A stretch of 43,974 bases of DNA from Myxococcota bacterium (GTDB lineage: Bacteria; Myxococcota_A; UBA9160; UBA4427): assembly GCA_028278345.1 (NCBI GenBank), contig JANQEL010000171.1:1-43974 (forward strand), written 5' to 3'. The translations under genes and the position numbers were made by a program. The notes below the pieces were generated by a model. It did not search any database, was not told the origin of the DNA, and saw only the letters and a program-made list of their open reading frames with translations. The number at the start of each line of letters is the position of its first letter. Position 1 is the stretch's first letter. Positions 34,855-41,353 of the stretch are shown piece after piece.

Positions 34855-37578
34855 TCAGTCGCTCCGTGCTGCGATTTGCTCTGCCATCTGGTGTCCGATT
34901 CGGCAGGCCTCTTCGAGAGACAGGCCCCGCCCGTCTTCGATGGCCCGCCGTGCCCCCTCGGTCCCGAGGGCCTCGAGCGCGGGTTCGCGGTAGCGCTTGC
35001 GTAGCGCGTTCCAGAAGTTCATTTGGATGTCGACGTCGAGGCGATCGAACTCGGCTTCCGCGGCTTCGTAGAGGCGCAGTCCGGTGGCGGGATCGCCGAG
35101 GCCACAGACGGACATCGCCAGGCCCTGCAGTTCCGCGCCCATCCGCATGCGATCTTCGAGATCCTCGGCGAGGGCGAGGCTCTGGCTGTAGAGCTGCAGG
35201 GATTCGTCACATTCCCCGCGAATCAGAGGGCAATCCGCCAGGAAGTGGAGAGCCGTGTGTTCGCAGCGTCGATCGCCGAGCTTGCGAGCGGAATCGATGA
35301 TCTCGTTCGAAAGGGCCTCGGCAGCTTCGAGTTCGTGTAGCCCGACGAGAACCTGCGCGAGGGCCACGCTCGCGCGCATGATCGACGCAGGGTGGCCGCG
35401 GTCGCGTTGGATGGAGAGCGCTTCCTCGCAGGCGGTGCGCGCCTCTTCGTCGCGTCCATCGAGAAACAGCGCCATGCCGAGGCCTTCGAGGGCGATCGCG
35501 AGTTCGCGGGGGTCGAACGCGTCGCGCCAACTTGCGACGGCCCGCTCCATCAGGATGGCTCCTCCCGCAGCGTTCCCGGTCCACGCTTGCATGGTGCCGG
35601 CGCTCCACAGGGCCCGCGCCAGGGCCGCGTGCTCAGCGTCTTCGGTTGCCGCGTCGATGGCGGCGAGGACGTGGTCGCGGCCTTCGGCGATGTGGGTCGA
35701 GTGCGCAATCCAGAACCACCCGAGCGCGCCGCTGAGTTCGAGGTAGCGCTCGGGGCTCCGGTCACGCGCCGTTGCGAGCGCGCTGCGCAGGTTGTCGTGC
35801 TCGATCTCGAGGCGAGGCGCCCATCGTTCTTCATGTGTCAGACGCTCGGCATAGCTGCGTTCGGCAAGCCGCTGGAACTCTTCGAGGTGACGCTCGCGAA
35901 GTGCGATCGGGTCGCCGTGCTCGAGGAGTTGCTCGGCGGCGTATTGGCGCACCGTTTCGAGCATGTCGTAACGGGGCTCGTCGCTTCCCGTCCGGTCGAC
36001 CACGACGAGGGAGCGTTCGACCAGGCGGGTCAGGGTTTCGAGGATGGCGAAGTCGTCTTCGCCGTCTCCGGCGACGCGGGTCGCGGCGTCCAGCGTCCAG
36101 CCCCCCGCGAAGACCGTGAGCGCATCCAACAACGCCCGTTCGTCGGACTCGAGCTGGTTGTAGCTCCAGGCGATCGTCGCACGAAGGGTTTCGTGGCGGG
36201 TCAGTGCTCGATCCGATCCGCCTCCGAGAAGACGGAAGCGATCATCGAGTCGCGCGAGGATCTGTTCAGGAGAGAGGATGCGCAGTCGCGCCGCCGCCAA
36301 CTCGATCGCAAGCGGGATTCCGTCGAGGCGACGGCAGATACCAACGACGGTGCCGACATTGTCGGTGGTCAGTGCGAAGTCATCCACAACGAAGCGTCCG
36401 CGCTCGACGAAGAGCTGGACGGCGTCGCACTGCGCGGCCTTCTCGACGTCGCTCGCTTCCGCATCCGCGGGCACGGCGAGGGAACGCACCGCGACCAGGC
36501 GCTCGCCCTCGATGCCGAGGCCCTCTCGGCTCGTCACCAGGAGCTTGACCTCGCTCCCCGCCGAAAGCAGTGCGTCGGCGAGCGCCGCGCACGCCGAGAG
36601 GAGGTGTTCGCAATTGTCGAGGACGACCAGGAGGCGCCGACTGGCCACGTGGCCAAGCAAGCCGTCGAGTACGCCGTCGGCTCCGAACTGGAGATCCATC
36701 GCCACGGCGACGGCCGAAGCGATGCGCGATTCGTCCTTCAGGGCGGAGAGGTCGACGAACCAGACGCCGTCGGGAAACCGGGGTCGTACGCGCCGCGCCA
36801 ACTCGATCGCCATCCGCGTCTTGCCGCTGCCCCCGATGCCGGTGAGGGTCAGGAGATCCGTTTCTGCGAGCTGCGCTTCGAGGTTCGCGAGTTCGCGTTC
36901 GCGGCCGACGAAGGAGGTCCGCGGTCGCGGGAGATTGTCGCGCCCGGGTTCACCTGCGAGGGCGCGGGCCTTTTCGGAGGAAGTCGGGGCCGTGAGCGGA
37001 GACACGCCATCGAAACCGACCTCGTAGATTTCCATCGGGAGGTCGAAGCCTTTGAGCGCGTAGGCCCCGTGATACGGCCAGGTGACGGCGTGATCGAACT
37101 CTCCCGTCGTGACGCGACGGGAGGCCGAATCGAATACGGCGGCGGAGAGCAGGGTCTGGCGTGGCATGGCGAGGCTCGCGATTCGGGCCGCCAGGTCGAC
37201 CGCGAGTCCCTCGACCCGCAGCGAACCATCCGGCCCACGGCGATCGGAGACTTCTCCCACATGAATGCCGACGCGGACCCGAGGTAGCGCCTCCTGCCGC
37301 TCGTGCTCGTGCTGTAGGGCGAGGGCGAACTCGACGGCGTTGGACGACGACTCGAACACCAGGAAGCAACCGTCGCCGGCCCAATCGACCACGCGACCCG
37401 TGCCCTGGCTGGCCAGGCTTTCGACGATCTCGCGGTGATGCGAAATCAGCTCGGCAGCGCCGCGATCGCCCTTCTCGCTGCGCAGGGCGGTGCTGTCCGC
37501 GAGGTCCGAGAAGACCAGGGCGTAGATTCGCGATTGCTGCGAGGGGCCAGGGCCGGTCACCGCCGCATGATGGAACAT
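34855..37578 (-). CDS. Class III nucleotide cyclase / NTPase / TPR signalling protein
   Basis: About 907 residues from ATG 37578; the frame stays open to 37809 but the upstream residues look non-coding and no start has a good ribosome site. Residues about 15-190 are a class III adenylate/guanylate cyclase domain with metal-binding Asp25 ('LVFSDLADST') and Asp69 ('WAGDGCFLVF') and transition-state Arg132; the usual partner Asn is Asp128 ('LAVDLAARI'). After 'RTSFVGRERELANLE' comes an AP-ATPase/NB-ARC-type domain with Walker A 'GIGGSGKT' (247-254) and Walker B ending in Asp321 ('LLVVLDNCEHLL'), then a winged-helix region and about 350 residues of TPR-like helices. The layout matches large bacterial cyclase-ATPase-TPR sensors, such as those of mycobacteria and myxobacteria. 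It has no membrane segment. The ligand is unknown. Confidence 0.92.
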   Translation of the reverse strand: MFHHAAVTGPGPSQQSRIYALVFSDLADSTALRSEKGDRGAAELISHHREIVESLASQGTGRVVDWAGDGCFLVFESSSNAVEFALALQHEHERQEALPRVRVGIHVGEVSDRRGPDGSLRVEGLAVDLAARIASLAMPRQTLLSAAVFDSASRRVTTGEFDHAVTWPYHGAYALKGFDLPMEIYEVGFDGVSPLTAPTSSEKARALAGEPGRDNLPRPRTSFVGRERELANLEAQLAETDLLTLTGIGGSGKTRMAIELARRVRPRFPDGVWFVDLSALKDESRIASAVAVAMDLQFGADGVLDGLLGHVASRRLLVVLDNCEHLLSACAALADALLSAGSEVKLLVTSREGLGIEGERLVAVRSLAVPADAEASDVEKAAQCDAVQLFVERGRFVVDDFALTTDNVGTVVGICRRLDGIPLAIELAAARLRILSPEQILARLDDRFRLLGGGSDRALTRHETLRATIAWSYNQLESDERALLDALTVFAGGWTLDAATRVAGDGEDDFAILETLTRLVERSLVVVDRTGSDEPRYDMLETVRQYAAEQLLEHGDPIALRERHLEEFQRLAERSYAERLTHEERWAPRLEIEHDNLRSALATARDRSPERYLELSGALGWFWIAHSTHIAEGRDHVLAAIDAATEDAEHAALARALWSAGTMQAWTGNAAGGAILMERAVASWRDAFDPRELAIALEGLGMALFLDGRDEEARTACEEALSIQRDRGHPASIMRASVALAQVLVGLHELEAAEALSNEIIDSARKLGDRRCEHTALHFLADCPLIRGECDESLQLYSQSLALAEDLEDRMRMGAELQGLAMSVCGLGDPATGLRLYEAAEAEFDRLDVDIQMNFWNALRKRYREPALEALGTEGARRAIEDGRGLSLEEACRIGHQMAEQIAARSD

Positions 37579-37856
37579 CCGGTGCGCGCTTTCAGCATTG
37601 CCGTGGGAGCGCGATGGAGTTGCCGGAGCGTGTGCCCGTGCGTGATTCGTGTGCGTGCGGCGGGTCGGGGCGAACCATTCGCGGGCTCGGGTTGTCCACC
37701 CCTCACGACCGCAGCGCCCGCGCGAACGATTCCGGTTCCGGGCCGCGGACTCCGCGCCCATTGACAACTCCCGCTCTCGTGAAGAGTTCTTGGCCCCGTC
37801 GCGTCTCAACTGCCAACCGGCCGGTCTGCGTTGCAGCGCGCCAGAAAGGAATATCC
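37579..37856. other. Divergent control region between cyclase and HtrA genes
   Basis: 278 bp without a gene. It serves both the minus-strand cyclase gene and the plus-strand protease gene. A TTGACA is present at 37760-37765 on the plus strand, but at 15-18 bp spacing there is no good -10 element, so a sigma-70 promoter is only possible. No sigma-E-like GAACTT/TCTGA pair was seen. The segment around 37620-37665 is rich in GTGCG repeats of no obvious role. Confidence 0.35.
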
Positions 37857-39326
37857 ATGCGTCGATCGATCATCGTTGTCTCGAGCGTCTTTGCCGTGGT
37901 GATGGCCGTGGGGTTGTTCACCACGGCCCCGCCCTTCGGAGTCCACGACGCGAGCGCGCAACCCGCGCGCGCCCCACGTGCCGCCCTGCCCGGCGAAGAC
38001 CTGATCGCCGACATCGCCGAACGCACCGTGGCGAGCGTGGTGAACATCTCGTCCGAGAAGGTCATCAAGATGCGGGGCAATCGCGATTTCGGGCCCTTCT
38101 TCAACGATCCCTTCTTCCGCCACTTCTTCGACGGTCGTCGCGGCGTGCCGAGCATTCCGCGAGAACGTCGGGAGAGCAGCCTGGGTTCCGGGGTGATCGT
38201 CGATCGCGAAGGCACGATCCTCACCAACAACCACGTGATCGAGCACGCGGAGAAGGTGCGGGTCACCCTGGCCGATGGCCGCGCCTACGACGCCGAAGTG
38301 ATCGGCACCGATCCGCAGAGCGACATCGGGGTGCTGCGCCTCGAAGATCCGCCGAGCGATCTGAAGCCCCTGCCCTTCGGCGATTCGGAGAAGCTGCGCC
38401 TCGGCAGTACGGTGCTCGCGATCGGCAATCCCTTCGGCGTGGGCCAGACGGTCACCATGGGCATCGTTTCGGCCAAGGGACGCGCGAACGTCGGCATCGT
38501 CGACTACGAAGACTTCATCCAGACCGATGCCGCGATCAACCCGGGCAACTCCGGCGGCGCGTTGGTCAACACGTCGGGCGAACTCGTGGGCATCAACACC
38601 GCGATCCTCTCGCGCACCGGGGGCTACCAGGGCATCGGCTTTGCGATCCCCTCCAACATGGCGGGTCGCATCATGGAGAGCCTGGTCGACCACGGGAAGG
38701 TGGTGCGCGGTTGGCTCGGCGTGATGATCCAGGATCTCACTCCCGAGCTCGTGAAGGCACTCGACCTGCCCAGGGACACCCAGGGTGCACTGATCGCAGA
38801 CGTGGTCGACGACAGCCCCGCCGAAGCCGGTGGCCTCGCAGCCGGCGATGTCGTGGTCCGCATGGACGACGACAAGGTCGACTCGAGCTCCAAGCTGCGC
38901 AATCTGGTGGCGATCGCACCGGCCGGCGAGAAGGTGGAGTTCCAGGTGCTGCGCGACGGTCGCAAGAAGAAGGTGCGGGTCGAACTCGGCGAGCGCGACG
39001 GTGAGGCGGTTGCGCAGACGCGGCCGTCGACGGGTGGCGCTCCCCTCGGCGGACTTTCCCTCAGCACCGCGTCCCCCGACCTGGCCCGTCGCTTCGGTCT
39101 CGGCGACGACGCCCGGGGGCTCATCGTGACCGGCGTCGAGCCGGGCAGCGCGGCGGCGCGCTCGGGGTTCCGCCCCGGCGACCTGGTGGTCGAAGTCGAC
39201 CGCCGCCCGGTCGATTCCGTCCGGGAGTTCGAGAAGCGCTACGCCGCCTCGGAAGACGGCGTTGCGGTCCTCGTCCAGCGCGGAGAGGGTCGGCTCTTTC
39301 TCGTCTTCCAGAAGCAGGACGACTGA
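37857..39326 (+). CDS. HtrA/DegQ-type periplasmic serine protease
   Basis: 489-residue periplasmic quality-control protease. A Sec signal peptide (about residues 1-34) precedes a trypsin-like domain with catalytic triad His126 ('LTNNHVIEHA'), Asp156 ('PQSDIGVLRL') and Ser232 ('INPGNSGGALVN'), then two PDZ domains (about 290-385 and 400-485). The first has the 'RGWLGVMIQDLT' carboxylate-binding start and the second 'GLIVTGVEPGSAAARSGFRP'. The AGAAAGGA site precedes ATG 37857; the open frame upstream to 37161 is a shadow of the cyclase gene. It probably degrades or refolds misfolded envelope proteins; with an RND pump and outer-membrane proteins nearby it fits envelope maintenance. MucD/DegP/DegQ subtypes cannot be told apart reliably by eye. 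Confidence 0.96.
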   Translation: MRRSIIVVSSVFAVVMAVGLFTTAPPFGVHDASAQPARAPRAALPGEDLIADIAERTVASVVNISSEKVIKMRGNRDFGPFFNDPFFRHFFDGRRGVPSIPRERRESSLGSGVIVDREGTILTNNHVIEHAEKVRVTLADGRAYDAEVIGTDPQSDIGVLRLEDPPSDLKPLPFGDSEKLRLGSTVLAIGNPFGVGQTVTMGIVSAKGRANVGIVDYEDFIQTDAAINPGNSGGALVNTSGELVGINTAILSRTGGYQGIGFAIPSNMAGRIMESLVDHGKVVRGWLGVMIQDLTPELVKALDLPRDTQGALIADVVDDSPAEAGGLAAGDVVVRMDDDKVDSSSKLRNLVAIAPAGEKVEFQVLRDGRKKKVRVELGERDGEAVAQTRPSTGGAPLGGLSLSTASPDLARRFGLGDDARGLIVTGVEPGSAAARSGFRPGDLVVEVDRRPVDSVREFEKRYAASEDGVAVLVQRGEGRLFLVFQKQDD

Positions 39327-39363
39327 TCGGGGCGGCGACCGGCGATTTTCATGCGACTCACGC

Positions 39364-39376
39364 CAAACACGGTTTT
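39364..39376. promoter_or_regulatory. Degenerate second operator for the TetR regulator
   Basis: CAAAC-ACG-GTTTT: an imperfect version of the palindrome at 39403-39418, with a 3-base spacer and one mismatch at the outer base. It lies about 40 bp upstream of the better site, on the other side of the -10-like hexamer TAGACT (39396-39401). Confidence 0.4.
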
Positions 39377-39402
39377 CGTGCGCGGGAGGTCGGTGTAGAC
39401 TT

Positions 39403-39418
39403 TCAAACGGTCGTTTGA
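39403..39418. promoter_or_regulatory. Palindromic operator upstream of the PsrA-like TetR gene
   Basis: TCAAACG-GT-CGTTTGA is a perfect 16-bp inverted repeat, immediately after a -10-like TAGACT (39396-39401) and 29 bp before the regulator's ATG. It contains CAAAC-N4-GTTTG, which fits the published binding pattern of Pseudomonas PsrA (G/C-AAAC-N2-4-GTTT-G/C). Autorepression of the tetR-adaptor-pump operon is the natural reading. Confidence 0.7.
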
Positions 39419-39447
39419 TCGAAAACGAAGCCCGAGAGAGTCCCACG

Positions 39448-40125
39448 ATGCCCCCCAGTGAATCCGCGGCGGCCGCCGCTGCGCCTCCGCGTCGTCGCGC
39501 CAAGAAGCGCGATGCGGCCGAGACGAAAGAGCGAATCCTCGATGCGGCCGAGGCGCTGTTCATCGAACAGGGTTTCGTGGCGACTTCGATGCGCGCCATC
39601 GCGAGTCGCGCCGGCGTGAACCTGGCCGCGGCGCACTACCACTTCGGTTCGAAGGAGGGCGTACTCGGCGCAGCCTTCCATCGTCGCGTCGCACCGCTCA
39701 ACGCGATTCGTCACGAATTGCTCGACGATCTCCTGGCGGATGGCCGCACGCCCACCGTACGCGAACTGATGCGCGCATTCCTCGAACCCTTCGTGGGATT
39801 CGATCCTGCGTCCCCGATGCCCCGTCTGGTGGGCCGGGTGTTCGGCGAACCCCACTCGATCGCCCAGCCGCTGCTCGCCAACGTGTTCAGCGAGGTGGTG
39901 GCTCGCTACTTCGACGCGCTCTGCAAGGCACTGCCCGCCCAGCCCCCCGAAGTGGTTCGTTGGCGCTTCTACTTCGTGGTTGGTGCGATGATTCACTTGT
40001 TGGCATTCGACAAGCCACCCATCCCGCTCGACACGCCAGTGCATCCGAAGGACGGCCTCGAACAGCTGATCGATTTCGCGACCAACGGCATCGACCCCGC
40101 GAGCGCGGAGGCGACTCATGGCTGA
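39448..40125 (+). CDS. TetR-family repressor, PsrA-like
   Basis: 225 residues. A basic N-tail precedes the TetR helix-turn-helix ('ETKERILDAAEALFIEQGF', 'TSMRAIASRAGVNLAAAHYH', 'FGSKEGVL'), which is close to that of PsrA, the fatty-acid-responsive repressor of Pseudomonas. The C-terminal ligand domain has the PsrA-type blocks 'RLVGRVFGEPHSIAQPLLAN' and 'PPEVVRWRFYFVVGAMIHLL'. ATG 39448 follows a GAGAG site. The 16-bp palindrome 29 bp upstream is its likely operator, so it should repress itself and the efflux genes. The coding end overlaps the adaptor start by 8 bases. An acyl-chain or acyl-CoA effector is suggested by the family only. Confidence 0.92.
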   Translation: MPPSESAAAAAAPPRRRAKKRDAAETKERILDAAEALFIEQGFVATSMRAIASRAGVNLAAAHYHFGSKEGVLGAAFHRRVAPLNAIRHELLDDLLADGRTPTVRELMRAFLEPFVGFDPASPMPRLVGRVFGEPHSIAQPLLANVFSEVVARYFDALCKALPAQPPEVVRWRFYFVVGAMIHLLAFDKPPIPLDTPVHPKDGLEQLIDFATNGIDPASAEATHG

Positions 40126-41353
40126 GTCCCTCGATGCGCGCGAAGCGCGAACGGAGCGGGTCTGGTTGAGCAAGCGCGCCCTTGCGCCGATCGGGGTGCT
40201 CATCCTGGGGCTTGGCCTGGCTGCGCTCGTGCTCGCGACGAGCAGTGAGATCGAGCGTCAGCAGCCCATGTCGACGGCGCCCCTGGTTCGCGTACTCGAT
40301 GTCGAACCCGCCACGGTTCGCATGCGCGTCTCGACCCACGGCACGGTGGTTCCGCGCACCGAGAGCGCGCTGATCCCCGAAGTGGCGGGTCGTGTCGAGT
40401 GGGTTTCGCCGTCGTTGGTTTCCGGCGGCTTCTTTGCGGTCGGAGACCCGCTGCTGAAGATCGAGAAACTCGACTACGAACTCGCCCTCGAACAGGCGCG
40501 AGCGCGCCTTGCGCGGGCCCAGAGTGACCTCTCGAATGCGCGCACGGCCCACGCGCGTCAGATCGACCTCGCCAAGCAACAGGCCGCGAGCGAAGCGGCG
40601 CGCGACGACGCGATCAACCGCCTGCGCGTGGCCGAAGCGGCAAAACGCGAAGCCGTTGCGGCCCTCGCCAAGGCGGAGCGCGATCTGGCGCGCACCGAGG
40701 TGCTCGCCCCCTACGACGGCCGGGTGCGCGCGGAGCAGATCGACGTGGGGCAGTTCGTGAATCGCGGCGCGAGCGTGGCGACGATCTACGCCGTCGATGT
40801 CGCCGAGGTGCGGCTGCCGATCCAGGACGAAGAGCTGGCCTTCCTCGAACTTCCCCTGGCCGGCGCGCTCTCCGTCGAAGAGTCCAGCGCCACGGTGAGC
40901 CTCAAGGCCCGCTTCGCGGGTCGCGACCACGTCTGGCAGGGCGAAGTGGTGCGCACGGAAGGGGAACTCGACCCGAAGACCCGCATGGTCAACGTTGTGG
41001 CCCAGGTGCGCGATCCCTACCTCACCAGCAATGGCCGCCCCCCGCTGAGTGTCGGGCTCTTCGTCGAAGCCGAGATCGCCGGTGCGGAAGTCGAGAACGT
41101 CGTCGTGTTGCCGCGCGAGGCCCTGCGCGGTGAGTCGTCGGTCCTGGTTGTCGATCGCGACGAGAAGCTCCGCTTCCGCGAGGTCGACGTGCTGCGGGTA
41201 AGCCGCGATCAGGTCTTCGTGCGCGGTGGACTCGCCGCAGGCGAGCGCGTCTGTGTTTCGAGTCTCGACACGCCGATCGACGGTATGGCCGTTCGCGTAC
41301 GCAGCGACGCCGCCTCGGTCGCCGCGACCCCCACGGCGGAAGCGGCCTCGTGA
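40118..41353 (+). CDS. RND efflux periplasmic adaptor (membrane fusion protein)
   Basis: 411 residues. ATG 40118 lies within the end of the regulator gene (8-base overlap), so translation is coupled. One N-terminal membrane anchor ('APIGVLILGLGLAALVLA', about 23-40) and no lipobox Cys, so it is not a lipoprotein. Lipoyl half-motifs ('ALIPEVAGRVEWVSP' and 'VLAPYDGRVRAEQIDVGQFV') flank an alpha-helical hairpin (about 120-195), followed by the beta-barrel and membrane-proximal domains ('VVVLPREALRGESSVLVVDR'). It would bridge the RND pump to an outer-membrane channel. No TolC-like gene is in the window, so the channel is encoded elsewhere or beyond the right edge. Confidence 0.93.
   Translation: MAESLDAREARTERVWLSKRALAPIGVLILGLGLAALVLATSSEIERQQPMSTAPLVRVLDVEPATVRMRVSTHGTVVPRTESALIPEVAGRVEWVSPSLVSGGFFAVGDPLLKIEKLDYELALEQARARLARAQSDLSNARTAHARQIDLAKQQAASEAARDDAINRLRVAEAAKREAVAALAKAERDLARTEVLAPYDGRVRAEQIDVGQFVNRGASVATIYAVDVAEVRLPIQDEELAFLELPLAGALSVEESSATVSLKARFAGRDHVWQGEVVRTEGELDPKTRMVNVVAQVRDPYLTSNGRPPLSVGLFVEAEIAGAEVENVVVLPREALRGESSVLVVDRDEKLRFREVDVLRVSRDQVFVRGGLAAGERVCVSSLDTPIDGMAVRVRSDAASVAATPTAEAAS

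Noticed and set aside
35392-37287. 631-codon open frame on the plus strand over the cyclase gene
   Set aside because: Antisense of a gene with clear cyclase and Walker motifs.
37760-37788. Sigma-70 promoter for the HtrA gene
   Set aside because: A TTGACA is present but there is no acceptable -10 element at normal spacing.
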